Assembly: GCA_002428215.1 (NCBI GenBank)
Contig: DIUI01000004.1
Span: 1-29,398, forward strand
Reading direction: 5' to 3'
Length of the DNA: 29,398 nt
Origin: Prolixibacteraceae bacterium UBA6162
GTDB taxonomy: Bacteria; Bacteroidota; Bacteroidia; Bacteroidales; Prolixibacteraceae
Position numbers and translations under genes: made by a program. Positions 15,272 through 23,505 of the stretch are shown here, one piece after another. Position 1 is the first letter of the stretch. Every line of letters begins with the position of its first letter. The notes under the pieces are model-generated. The model was not told the DNA's origin. It saw only the letters and a program-made list of their open reading frames with translations, and did no database searches.

Positions 15272-16864
15272 ATGGCGGATATTAAACCGGCAGAAGTTTC
15301 TGAGATTCTCAGACAGCAGTTAGAACAGTTTAAAAGCAAGTCGGAGCTCGACGAGGTTGGAACCGTATTGCAGGTGGGTGATGGAATTGCCCGTATTCAT
15401 GGCCTTTCTGATGTTGGTTCTAATGAGATGGTGCTGTTCGACAGCGGCATTCAGGGAATAGTGCTTAACCTTGAACAGGACAATGTCGGGGTGGTACTTC
15501 TTGGTTCTTCAGAGCGAGTAAAAGAGGGAGACACGGTAAAACGTACCCGCAGGACGGCTTCCATAATGGTAGGTGAAAAACTTGTTGGAAGGGTCATTAA
15601 TACCCTTGGAGAACCCCTGGACAACTTGGGGCCCATTGCCGGAGAGCTTTTTGAGATGCCCCTGGAACGTAAAGCCCCGGGTGTTATCTTCCGGCAACCG
15701 GTAAAGCAACCGCTTCAGACCGGAATCAAAGCAATTGACGCCATGATTCCTATTGGAAAGGGGCAGCGGGAGTTGATTATCGGTGACAGACAAACCGGTA
15801 AAACCGCCATTGCCATTGATACCATTATCAACCAAAGGAGTGCCTTTGAAGCAGGTAAGCCGGTTTACTGTATTTATGTAGCCATCGGACAGAAAGGCTC
15901 CACGGTTGCGAATATAGCTTCTACTCTGGCGAAATTTGGCGCCATGGACTATACCACAATTGTAATGGCAACAGCCGCCGATCCGGCTGCGCAGCAGTTT
16001 TATGCTCCATATGCAGGTGCCGCTATTGGTGAGTATTTCCGCGATACCGGCAGAGATGCTCTGATTATTTTTGATGATTTATCAAAACAGGCTGTTTCGT
16101 ATCGCGAAGTATCATTGCTTCTGCGTCGTCCGCCCGGCAGGGAAGCCTATCCCGGTGATGTATTCTACCTTCACTCCCGCCTTCTGGAACGTGCAGCCAA
16201 AATCATTGAGTCGGATGAAGTTGCGGCTCAAATGAATGACCTTCCACCCAGTTTGAAGAATAGGGTTAAAGGGGGCGGTTCTTTAACAGCTCTGCCAATT
16301 ATTGAAACTCAGGCGGGTGATGTTTCGGCCTATATTCCTACCAACGTTATCTCGATTACCGACGGACAGATATTTTTGGAATCGAATCTGTTTAATGCCG
16401 GGGTTAGACCTGCTATCAATGTGGGAATTTCGGTTTCAAGGGTAGGGGGGTCTGCACAGGTTAAAGCAATGAAGAAGATTGCAGGGACCCTAAAGCTCGA
16501 TCAGGCGCAATTCAGGGAGTTGGAAGCCTTTGCAAAATTTGGATCGGATCTCGATGCTGCCACATTGCGCGTGCTCGACAAAGGGCGAAAAAACATGGAG
16601 ATTCTCAAGCAGATGCAGTATCGCCCCTATCGACTGGATCATATGATTGCCGTAATTTATTGCGGAGTAATGGAATTACTGCGGAACGTTCCATTAAATA
16701 AGATTAAGCAATTTGAGCATGAGTATTTAGAACTGCTGGAATTGCAATATCCCCGGGTGCTCGAAAATCTGAGCAACGGAATTCTTACCTCAGACGATGA
16801 GCTGTCGATGCGTGCAGCTGCGGGCGAAGTAGGCAACAGGTTTGTTACAGTTGAGCCAGTATAA
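15272..16864 (+). CDS. atpA: F-type ATP synthase subunit alpha
   Basis: This 530-residue protein is slightly longer than the E. coli subunit (513). The nucleotide-binding P-loop reads GDRQTGKTA, the form typical of alpha (non-catalytic site). The N-terminal beta-barrel, the [10 protein letters not shown] segment and the [18 protein letters not shown] signature are intact. It builds the F1 hexamer with beta, whose gene is not in this window. It starts 3 bp after atpH, and atpG follows after 29 bp. Confidence 0.97.
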   Translation: MADIKPAEVSEILRQQLEQFKSKSELDEVGTVLQVGDGIARIHGLSDVGSNEMVLFDSGIQGIVLNLEQDNVGVVLLGSSERVKEGDTVKRTRRTASIMVGEKLVGRVINTLGEPLDNLGPIAGELFEMPLERKAPGVIFRQPVKQPLQTGIKAIDAMIPIGKGQRELIIGDRQTGKTAIAIDTIINQRSAFEAGKPVYCIYVAIGQKGSTVANIASTLAKFGAMDYTTIVMATAADPAAQQFYAPYAGAAIGEYFRDTGRDALIIFDDLSKQAVSYREVSLLLRRPPGREAYPGDVFYLHSRLLERAAKIIESDEVAAQMNDLPPSLKNRVKGGGSLTALPIIETQAGDVSAYIPTNVISITDGQIFLESNLFNAGVRPAINVGISVSRVGGSAQVKAMKKIAGTLKLDQAQFRELEAFAKFGSDLDAATLRVLDKGRKNMEILKQMQYRPYRLDHMIAVIYCGVMELLRNVPLNKIKQFEHEYLELLELQYPRVLENLSNGILTSDDELSMRAAAGEVGNRFVTVEPV

Positions 16865-16893
16865 GGGCTAAGAAAAAAAGATCAAAGGAAGCG

Positions 16894-17778
16894 ATGGCAG
16901 GCTTAAAAGAGATTCGAACCAGGATATCCTCGATAAAGACCACCCGGCAGGTTACCAGTGCTATGAAAATGGTATCGGCAGCTAAGCTCAAGCGGGCGCA
17001 GGATGCTATCATTCATTTCAGGCCCTATGCGTCTAAACTCTATCAGATTCTTTCGGATATTGCGCGCTCCTCAGAATGTCTTAGTGGATCTGACTGGTGC
17101 GCTCCCCGTGAGGTTAAACGTGTACTTCTGGTAGTAATCTCTTCGAACAGGGGCCTCTGTGGGGGGTTCAATATGAACATAGCCAAGCAGACGGAAATAC
17201 TCATTGCTACCAAATATGCAAATCAGCATGCAGCTGGAATGGTCGATATACTGGCCATTGGTAAGCAGACCGAAAGGTTGTTGCGGTCGTTGGGTTATTC
17301 ACAGATGGTAAACAACAACGATATTTGGCACGAACTCGATTACGACAAGGCTGAAAAGGTTGTTGCTGAAATTATGGCGCAATACGCTTCTTTTCAATAC
17401 GATCGTGTTGAGTTGGTATACAACGAGTTTGTTAATGCCGTTGTTCAGATGCCTGTGTCGAGGCAACTTCTGCCCATACAATTGGATATAAAAGAGACAG
17501 GGAAGGAATCCGATGATTTAATGTTGTATGAACCGACCAGAAGAGAGATTATTCAGGCATTGATTCCCAAAATACTCAAAGTCGAATTTTATCGTGCATT
17601 GCTCGATTCGCATGCTGCAGAGCACGGAGCCAGAATGACCTCCATGCACATGGCTACTGACAATGCGACTGTGCTTATAGGCGATCTTTCGCTTGTATAC
17701 AATAAAGCGCGTCAGGCGTCAATTACCAAAGAGATTCTCGAAATTACAGGCGGTGCAGAGGCTCTTCGGAACAGCTAA
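16894..17778 (+). CDS. atpG: F-type ATP synthase subunit gamma
   Basis: This 294-residue central rotor subunit shows the N-terminal helix LKEIRTRISSIKTTRQVTSAMKMVSAAKL and the C-terminal helix ending in the conserved ARQASITKEILEITGGAEAL, both diagnostic. It is the last gene of the cluster. It converges on the methyltransferase gene with 15 bp between stops and no visible terminator stem. In E. coli beta and epsilon genes would follow here; they are absent. Confidence 0.96.
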   Translation: MAGLKEIRTRISSIKTTRQVTSAMKMVSAAKLKRAQDAIIHFRPYASKLYQILSDIARSSECLSGSDWCAPREVKRVLLVVISSNRGLCGGFNMNIAKQTEILIATKYANQHAAGMVDILAIGKQTERLLRSLGYSQMVNNNDIWHELDYDKAEKVVAEIMAQYASFQYDRVELVYNEFVNAVVQMPVSRQLLPIQLDIKETGKESDDLMLYEPTRREIIQALIPKILKVEFYRALLDSHAAEHGARMTSMHMATDNATVLIGDLSLVYNKARQASITKEILEITGGAEALRNS

Positions 17779-17793
17779 TCAGGACAACTTCCT

Positions 17794-18504
17794 TTAATTG
17801 ACCCGAAATCCCAATACCAGATTGGTTGCGGCCTGAATTCCCCATGTATTTGCTCTCTGCTCAAATTCGGGCAACACCTTTGCCAATGCATCAAAGTAAG
17901 GGGTATCTGCAACTCTTTGCAGATTGTTCTGCATCATCTTTACGAACCGTTCTATCTGCTCCTGAGAAGTATCAGCAATGGGTTGACGAAGGTATTCAAA
18001 CTGAAACTCAGGTGTTAATCCCTCTATACTTAGCATCTCGAGTATTTCCTGACCACTATAGGTTTCGTGATGGTAGATTCCATTCAGACGGTCGATGGCG
18101 CTTCGGTGGTGATGGAAAAGCTTGTGGTTCTCCTGTGCTGGATTTAAACCGTCGGAACGTAACTCAGAGATGATTATCCACCCATCAGGGCGGGTTACCC
18201 TTTTCATTTCTGCGATGGCTGCTGAAGGATCTTCAAGATGGTGCAGGGCATTGGACAAGGTGCTGAGATCGAAGGAGTGATCGCTGAAGCCTAGTGCGTG
18301 TGCATGCATCTGGGCAAACGTGCATGATTTTGATGAAAATCTTTCCCGGGCTGCTGATATGGCTGCTTCATCGGGATCGACCCCGGTAAAATGAGAATGG
18401 GGAAAAATAGATTGAAGCAATTCGATAAAATCGCCACTTCCAGTACCTATGTCCAGGGCTTTCTTTACTTCGTGGGTCGGTATGAGTGATGTAAGTTTTT
18501 TCAT
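17794..18504 (-). CDS. Class I SAM-dependent methyltransferase of unknown substrate
   Basis: This 236-residue protein has the Rossmann SAM-binding motif LDIGTGSGDF (17-26), the motif II acidic loop GVDPDE and the post-II LSNALHHLEDP and TRPDGWIIISE segments, as in the Methyltransf_11/UbiE-like group. The C-terminal half is helical and holds no domain I recognise. It has only one cysteine (Cys at about 60), which argues against an arsenite methyltransferase of the ArsM type. It starts 5 bp after the TSUP gene stop on the same strand, so the two are almost certainly one operon, and the substrate may relate to what TSUP exports. Confidence 0.85.
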   Translation of the reverse strand: MKKLTSLIPTHEVKKALDIGTGSGDFIELLQSIFPHSHFTGVDPDEAAISAARERFSSKSCTFAQMHAHALGFSDHSFDLSTLSNALHHLEDPSAAIAEMKRVTRPDGWIIISELRSDGLNPAQENHKLFHHHRSAIDRLNGIYHHETYSGQEILEMLSIEGLTPEFQFEYLRQPIADTSQEQIERFVKMMQNNLQRVADTPYFDALAKVLPEFEQRANTWGIQAATNLVLGFRVN

Positions 18505-18509
18505 GAAAA

Positions 18510-19250
18510 TTATATTAGCAATAAGAGTGCCGACAGGGCAGTGACTGACATAACAAAAACCCTGAAGGTTTGTTCCGGGATTCGTTTTACCAGCCAGATT
18601 CCCGCAAAGGCTCCGGCAGCAATGGCTGGCAGGGCGATTAGATTAAGGAGCAGGGAGTTTGCTGTAATGTTGTTCCAGACTAACATCTGCAAGGGAAATT
18701 TGATAAGGTTAATAATTAAGAAAAACCAGGCGGTTGTACCAATGAAGTGGTGCTTCGAAAGATTTAAGGCCAGAAGGTATACGGCAAAGACTGGGCCGGC
18801 AACATTGCCCATCATAGTTGCAAAACCTCCGGTAATTCCCAGTACCGGTGCGAACCAAAAAGTATGGGAAAGCTTACTGTCTTTGTTGTTGCGCAGCAGC
18901 ATAATACCCAGACTTAAGAAGACCAGCAGGGCAATTATTCGGGTAAACCAGGTATCATCGACTCTATCGCCTACCCATAGCCCTATAATTAAGCCCATCA
19001 TAGCCCATGGGAGTGTTCGTATGAGATGAATTTTGTTGGCATGGCGGTGATAATAACCAACGCCGAAAATATCGGCCATAATAAGCATTGGCAACAGAAC
19101 CCCGGTCGAGGGTTTGCCCCCAAAAATAAAAGCAAGTGTTGGAACTACTATCATGGAAACTCCCGGGACTCCAACTTTTGACATCCCCACCAGCATAGCC
19201 GATGTCAAAATAAAAAACCATTCGAGCAAAGAGAGTGATACATTTGACAT
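18510..19250 (-). CDS. TSUP-family (TauE/SafE) membrane exporter
   Basis: This 246-residue protein has about seven to eight hydrophobic helices in two halves. The N-terminal half carries the family pattern MLVGMSKVGVPGVSMIVVP and the second half repeats it as ITGGFATMMGNVAGPVFAVYLL. Family members export small sulfur-containing anions such as sulfite, sulfoacetate, thiosulfate or taurine-derived products; which one applies here is unknown. It is the first gene of a two-gene operon with the methyltransferase and is divergent from an ArsR-type regulator. The ATG at 19248-19250 lies only a few bases from the predicted transcription start, so the mRNA may be almost leaderless. Confidence 0.9.
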   Translation of the reverse strand: MSNVSLSLLEWFFILTSAMLVGMSKVGVPGVSMIVVPTLAFIFGGKPSTGVLLPMLIMADIFGVGYYHRHANKIHLIRTLPWAMMGLIIGLWVGDRVDDTWFTRIIALLVFLSLGIMLLRNNKDSKLSHTFWFAPVLGITGGFATMMGNVAGPVFAVYLLALNLSKHHFIGTTAWFFLIINLIKFPLQMLVWNNITANSLLLNLIALPAIAAGAFAGIWLVKRIPEQTFRVFVMSVTALSALLLLI

Positions 19251-19257
19251 ATTGTCG

Positions 19258-19288
19258 CAAAAATGCGAAGTTACGCAAAACGAGTCAA
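19258..19288 (-). promoter_or_regulatory. Candidate promoter of the TSUP-methyltransferase operon
   Basis: On the minus strand, TTG (plus 19286-19288), a 20 bp spacer and CATTTTTG (plus 19258-19265) match the Bacteroidota promoter with one mismatch. The -7 box ends 7 bp before the start codon. Confidence 0.45.
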
Positions 19289-19302
19289 AACATACTTTCG
19301 CT

Positions 19303-19310
19303 TTCCGGAA
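19303..19310. promoter_or_regulatory. Palindrome TTCCGGAA in the TSUP/arsR divergent region
   Basis: This perfect 8 bp palindrome lies ~15 bp upstream of the TSUP -33 element and about 50 bp upstream of the arsR -33 element. It is flanked at a distance by the inverted pentamers GAGTC (19282-19286) and GACTC (19312-19316). It is a possible operator for the ArsR-type protein; its short length makes chance occurrence likely. Confidence 0.25.
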
Positions 19311-19360
19311 GGACTCATTGTACGGGAATTTATATTGGAAGATATTCTATCCACCCGGTA

Positions 19361-19394
19361 TTGTGACATTCAGCCCTAAATAGTTATATATTTG
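19361..19394 (+). promoter_or_regulatory. Candidate promoter of the arsR-type gene
   Basis: TATATTTG at 19387-19394 is an exact TAnnTTTG box. TTG at 19361-19363 is 23 bp upstream, slightly longer than ideal. The predicted transcript start is ~12 bp before the ATG at 19413. The AT-rich stretch around the box (AGTTATATATTTGTATACTT) has imperfect dyad symmetry and could also serve as an operator. Confidence 0.5.
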
Positions 19395-19412
19395 TATACT
19401 TAATAAAGACCC

Positions 19413-19715
19413 ATGGCGGATTCAAAATTGCTTGAAATTGAAAGACTGGAACAGGCAGCCAGCATGCTTAAGGCTATGGCACACCCAATGCGCATAGCCA
19501 TCATTAAACTTCTAGAAGGAGAGAAGAAGCTAACGGTCACCGAAATTCATGAGCTATTGGGTCTGGAGCAGTCTGCTACTTCTCATCATTTAGGAATATT
19601 GAAAGACAAGGGAGTACTGTGCAGTAAAAGGGAAGGTAAAAACACCTTTTACTTTGTAAAGAACACCCTTCTCATGCAGGTTATTGACTGCATAAACCAC
19701 TGCGCCTGCGACTAA
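19413..19715 (+). CDS. ArsR/SmtB-family winged-helix regulator with C-terminal cysteine cluster
   Basis: This 100-residue winged-helix protein has its recognition helix region at about 41-65 (LTVTEIHELLG...SATSHHLGILKDKG) and a wing at about 70-82. The metal-binding CxC of classic ArsR/CadC in helix 3 is missing. Cysteines sit instead at Cys70 before the wing and at Cys93, Cys97 and Cys99 in the last eight residues (CINHCACD). Such a layout could sense a metal, or reactive sulfur in the manner of the persulfide-sensing branch (BigR/SqrR/CstR-type behaviour), but this is inference. It is divergent from a TSUP exporter, a context that favours sulfur or thiol regulation. rdgB follows 47 bp later. 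Confidence 0.85.
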   Translation: MADSKLLEIERLEQAASMLKAMAHPMRIAIIKLLEGEKKLTVTEIHELLGLEQSATSHHLGILKDKGVLCSKREGKNTFYFVKNTLLMQVIDCINHCACD

Positions 19716-19762
19716 TCCTGCCTGAACCATTATGCGACTGTAAAACACTGAATCTTTAAGGT

Positions 19763-20350
19763 ATGAATCTGGTAATTGCCTCCAACAATCCGCACAAGAT
19801 TTTTGAAATAGGGCGATTGTTGGGAGACAAGATTGCATTGCTCACCCTCGAGGAGATTGGTTGTACCGAGGAGTTACCCGAAGAAATGGATACACTTGAA
19901 GGTAATGCCTCTCAAAAAGCGTGGTACCTTTACAATCGCTATGGTTATAACTGTTTTGCCGACGACACAGGTCTGGAGGTTAATGCATTGAATGGCTCTC
20001 CCGGTGTCTATTCGGCCCGTTTTGCCGGCCCGGAGAGAGATGCTTCTGCAAACTCAGCCAAGGTTTTGTCATTAATGAATGAAATAAACGACCGCAGGGC
20101 TCGTTTCAGAACAGTAATCTCTTTGGTAATAGGCGGCAAGGAGACTCAGTTTGAAGGAATTGTGGAAGGCAATATTACCCGGGCTCCCCGTGGAAATGAA
20201 GGGTTTGGTTACGACCCGGTATTCGAGCCTGAGGAGCTTGGGGTCACTTTTGCCGAAATGAGTGTAGATGAAAAAAACAGATACAGTCACCGTGCACGGG
20301 CTACATCGCTTTTGGCGGAGCATCTCCTTTCATTGAACAAAGATCGGTAG
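19763..20350 (+). CDS. rdgB: dITP/XTP pyrophosphatase (RdgB/HAM1)
   Basis: This 195-residue enzyme removes inosine and xanthosine triphosphates from the nucleotide pool. The family motifs are clear: IASNNPHK at the N-terminus, FADDTGLEVNALNGSPGVYSAR in the middle, and GFGYDPVF with MSVDEKNRYSHRARA near the C-terminus. It lies 47 bp after the regulator gene and 10 bp before porZ. It is probably co-transcribed with porZ and recO. Confidence 0.96.
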   Translation: MNLVIASNNPHKIFEIGRLLGDKIALLTLEEIGCTEELPEEMDTLEGNASQKAWYLYNRYGYNCFADDTGLEVNALNGSPGVYSARFAGPERDASANSAKVLSLMNEINDRRARFRTVISLVIGGKETQFEGIVEGNITRAPRGNEGFGYDPVFEPEELGVTFAEMSVDEKNRYSHRARATSLLAEHLLSLNKDR

Positions 20351-20360
20351 ACAGGCTGAT

Positions 20361-22697
20361 ATGATGCAAAAACTAATCTTAATAGCTGCGCTTCTTTTGC
20401 ATGCAGTGCAGGTCTTTCCCCAGCAAAGAACAGGTGAATGGGAAGACCATTTGTCGTTTGCCAATGCCTTTCGGGTTGAGGCTGCCGGCCAGAAAGTTTT
20501 TTGTGCAACTGCCGGGGGTATATTCTATCGCGACCTCGAGGATAACTCGTTGATTAAACTTTCACGTCGGGCAGGGCTCTCTGATGTTGCAATACAAACT
20601 TTTTCTTACAATGCGGATCGCGGAGTTTTGGTTGTGGCGTATCGCAACAGCAATATTGATCTGGTATATCCTGAACGGGTAGTTAATTTGGCAGATCTTC
20701 AACGGAAATTAATGTCGGGCGATAAGACGATTAACCGAATCTCCATTTTTGGCGCCGAGGCATACCTGTCGACTGGTTTTGGCATCGTGGTCGTTAATCT
20801 TAACCGAAATGAGATTCGTGATACATACATTATCGGTGAAAACGGGACACAGCTTCCGGTTTTCGATATTGAAACGGATGGAAATTATCTATATGCAGCC
20901 ACTGCTTCAGGTATCTACAGTGCACCTGTCGCAGGGGTTAACCTTCTCGATTACCGCAACTGGACGCGCGACGTCTCCCATCCCCGTTCGAACGGTAAGT
21001 TCAGTCACATTCGCCGCTTCAACGGAGAATTGATATCGGTATATACCCGCGGCACATGGGATGGCGATGAGTTGTATGCGCTCCGCAACGGAAATTGGCA
21101 GCGTGTCCTTCAGGAAGTTGGATTTGTAAATGATTTACAGTCTGGTGCCGATTACCTTACGGTTACGGGGAGATCGGAAGTTCGAATTTTTAGCCGCAGT
21201 TTTCAGCGGGTAGGCCATATCATTGACTACGTCCTTGAAAGCGACCGCATTACGGGAATTGACTCCAGGTCTGCATCGATTGGCAGTGATGGCACTATTT
21301 GGGTTGCAGATTTTCGCGAAGGGCTTATTGGTATTACGCAGCAGGCATTTCAAAGGAACAGACCGGAGGGCCCGTCGGACAACTATGCCTTTGCGCTCAA
21401 TTTTGAGGGCAATCGACTTTGGGTGGCATCGGGTGGGCGCACCGATCCCTGGAACAATCAATTCAGATCTCCCGTTTTTCATCAGTTCGAGGAAGGACAG
21501 TGGAAGTCGTTCGATTCAAAAGCAATCCCCGAACTGGAAGGGTTTTATGATATTGTGCAGGTGGCGGTTCATCCAACCGATCGCGATCATGTATTTGTGG
21601 CCAGTTGGGGAGGGGGGTTGCTTGAGTTCAAAGATGGCAAGTTGCTCACCCGGCATAATAACCTGAATTCGCCCCTCGAGTCGGCACTGCCTGCTCAGCC
21701 CAATGAACCATATACCCGTATTGGAGGTATGGCCTTCGATGGTGAGAATCGCCTTTGGTTAACCAATTCTCAGTCGGGGAAAGGATTGCATGCTTACTCG
21801 CCAGGAAAGGGTTGGGAATCGGTTCAACTCAGCGGTTTCGAAGGATTCCAGTATACCATTGGACAGTTGCTGGTAAGCGGCCGAAGCGATAAATGGATTG
21901 TATTGCCCCGGGGCCGCGATCTTTATGTGGTAGGAAAAGATCCTTCGCAGAAACGGCATTTACCTGTTACCTCCTATTTTAACAACGGCCAGGTTGAGAT
22001 TGTTAACCGGATGAACGATGTATACTCGATTGCCGAGGATTTGAATGGTGATATTTGGGTTGGAACTTCAAAAGGGGTAGCTGTTTTCGGGAATCCATCC
22101 AGAATATGGAGTGAAGATACTTTTTATGCATACCAGCCAAGTCTCAATCTTGGAGACGGGAACTACCGCCCTTTACTTGAAACAGAGACCATTACCTCAA
22201 TACTTGTAGATGGAGCCAATAGAAAATGGTTAGGGACAAAAAGTCAGGGGTTGTTTCTGGTTACAGAGCGGGGCGACAGGGAGTTGCTGCATTTTACGGC
22301 CGAGAATAGTCCGCTGCTGTCCAATTCGATTACCTCGCTGGCCATGGATAGCCGTACCGCAAGAATTTATATAGGGACCGACCAGGGGCTCACATCCTAT
22401 CAGGGCGATGCACCGGTTGGGGAGAAAGGGTTCGAAGCCATGTATGTCTATCCCAATCCGGTCCGTGAAGACTATCACGGGAGTGTTATAATAACGGGAC
22501 TTATGAAAGATTCAGATGTGCGAATAACCGATGTGGCCGGCAATCTTGTGCATAAGGCTCGCTCAACTGGTAACAGGGTAGAGTGGGATGGACGAAATTT
22601 CAATGGCAGGCGTGTAAGTACAGGGGTATACCTTGTTTTTGCGGCCGATGCCTCAGGTGAAAACAGTCGAATGACGAAACTGTTGTTTATACATTAA
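20361..22697 (+). CDS. porZ: PorZ-like T9SS protein: beta-propeller with C-terminal sorting domain
   Basis: This 778-residue protein starts with a signal peptide (LILIAALLLHAVQVFPQ). The body shows repeated propeller blades of the two-component-regulator type (for example IWVADFREGLIGI, LWVASGG, IWVGTSKGVAVF, KWLGTKSQGLFLV, IYIGTDQGLTSY). The last ~85 residues form a T9SS type A sorting domain (YPNPV, then VRITDVAGNLV, then STGVYLVF). Length and architecture match PorZ of Porphyromonas gingivalis, part of the cell-surface attachment complex that delivers anionic LPS to cargo. Its order between rdgB and recO also fits, from memory, that of other Bacteroidota. Start is the ATG at 20361 or the adjacent ATG at 20364. 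Confidence 0.85.
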   Translation: MMQKLILIAALLLHAVQVFPQQRTGEWEDHLSFANAFRVEAAGQKVFCATAGGIFYRDLEDNSLIKLSRRAGLSDVAIQTFSYNADRGVLVVAYRNSNIDLVYPERVVNLADLQRKLMSGDKTINRISIFGAEAYLSTGFGIVVVNLNRNEIRDTYIIGENGTQLPVFDIETDGNYLYAATASGIYSAPVAGVNLLDYRNWTRDVSHPRSNGKFSHIRRFNGELISVYTRGTWDGDELYALRNGNWQRVLQEVGFVNDLQSGADYLTVTGRSEVRIFSRSFQRVGHIIDYVLESDRITGIDSRSASIGSDGTIWVADFREGLIGITQQAFQRNRPEGPSDNYAFALNFEGNRLWVASGGRTDPWNNQFRSPVFHQFEEGQWKSFDSKAIPELEGFYDIVQVAVHPTDRDHVFVASWGGGLLEFKDGKLLTRHNNLNSPLESALPAQPNEPYTRIGGMAFDGENRLWLTNSQSGKGLHAYSPGKGWESVQLSGFEGFQYTIGQLLVSGRSDKWIVLPRGRDLYVVGKDPSQKRHLPVTSYFNNGQVEIVNRMNDVYSIAEDLNGDIWVGTSKGVAVFGNPSRIWSEDTFYAYQPSLNLGDGNYRPLLETETITSILVDGANRKWLGTKSQGLFLVTERGDRELLHFTAENSPLLSNSITSLAMDSRTARIYIGTDQGLTSYQGDAPVGEKGFEAMYVYPNPVREDYHGSVIITGLMKDSDVRITDVAGNLVHKARSTGNRVEWDGRNFNGRRVSTGVYLVFAADASGENSRMTKLLFIH

Positions 22698-22709
22698 AGC
22701 GGCTGTATA

Positions 22710-23432
22710 GTGCTCGAGAAGACCAAAGGGATAGTGCTCCATACTCTGAAATATGGCGAGAGCAGCCTTATAGTGCATGTTTATACCCTTACATCGGGCC
22801 GCCAGTCATTAATAGTAAATGCACCCCGGGGCCAAAGGGCACACAGCAAGCTTTCGCAGTTACAGCCTCTGTTTTTGCTTGATCTTGACATCCATTACAA
22901 ACCCGGCAGGGAGGTAAACCGAATTAAAGAGCTGAGGGGATATTCTCCCTATTCTACGCTGCCTTTTGATATGGTCAAAACTACCCAGGCCATATTTATT
23001 GCCGAAGTGCTCAGTAGATTGCTGGTAGAGGCCGAAAGCAACCCTGAGCTGTATGAATTTCTCGAAACCTCTCTGCTCTATTTTGATCTGATGCAGACTG
23101 GCAGTCATCAGTTTCATCTCTGGCTTCTGGTTCAGCTCACCGATTATTTGGGAATAAGACCGGAGATACAGGCTCCGGCCGCCCATTGGTTTGACCTGGA
23201 AAAGGGTTTGGAGGTAGATTATGAGCCATCGCACCCACATAGCCTGACTCCGGCAAACACTGCACTTCTGTTGAGGGTATTACAAACCGGACTGATGGAG
23301 CTATCGACATTGAAGATACCCCGTTCCGACAGAAATCAGTTGCTTCAAAAAATATTACAGTATTATCATCTGCACTTTAACAATCTGGCTAGTCTGAAAT
23401 CGATGGCTGTCCTGGCCGAAGTTTTCAGTTAA
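22710..23432 (+). CDS. recO: DNA repair protein RecO
   Basis: This 240-residue protein helps load RecA in the RecFOR recombination pathway. It has the N-terminal OB-fold (TKGIVLHTLKYGESSLIVHVYT), the connecting LSQLQPL segment and a helical C-terminal domain. The family zinc-finger cysteines are absent, as in many homologues. The start is GTG at 22710, 12 bp after the porZ stop, giving MLEKTKGIVL, the expected N-terminus. Confidence 0.92.
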   Translation: MLEKTKGIVLHTLKYGESSLIVHVYTLTSGRQSLIVNAPRGQRAHSKLSQLQPLFLLDLDIHYKPGREVNRIKELRGYSPYSTLPFDMVKTTQAIFIAEVLSRLLVEAESNPELYEFLETSLLYFDLMQTGSHQFHLWLLVQLTDYLGIRPEIQAPAAHWFDLEKGLEVDYEPSHPHSLTPANTALLLRVLQTGLMELSTLKIPRSDRNQLLQKILQYYHLHFNNLASLKSMAVLAEVFS

Positions 23433-23452
23433 TATCCCTACAAATTGGTATT

Positions 23453-23485
23453 TCAGGGATTTAAGCCCTGATGTATTTTTGTTTT
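23453..23485 (+). terminator. Weak candidate terminator after recO
   Basis: TCAGGG (23453-23458) pairs with CCCTGA (23466-23471) around a 7-nt loop, followed by a T-rich but interrupted tail (TGTATTTTTGTTTT). The same tail contains the -7 box for the next gene, so terminator and promoter overlap. Confidence 0.4.
23474..23481 (+). promoter_or_regulatory. Candidate -7 element of the TonB-dependent receptor gene
   Basis: TATTTTTG is an exact TAnnTTTG match 24 bp before the ATG at 23506. The nearest upstream TTG (23445-23447) is 26 bp away, longer than ideal. The box includes the TTG at 23479, so that codon is not the translation start. Confidence 0.4.
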
Positions 23486-23505
23486 GTACAAAAAAACCAA
23501 TCAGC

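Noticed and set aside
17794..18504. Arsenite methyltransferase (ArsM), because an ArsR-type gene is near
   Set aside because: ArsM needs three or four conserved cysteines; this protein has only one.
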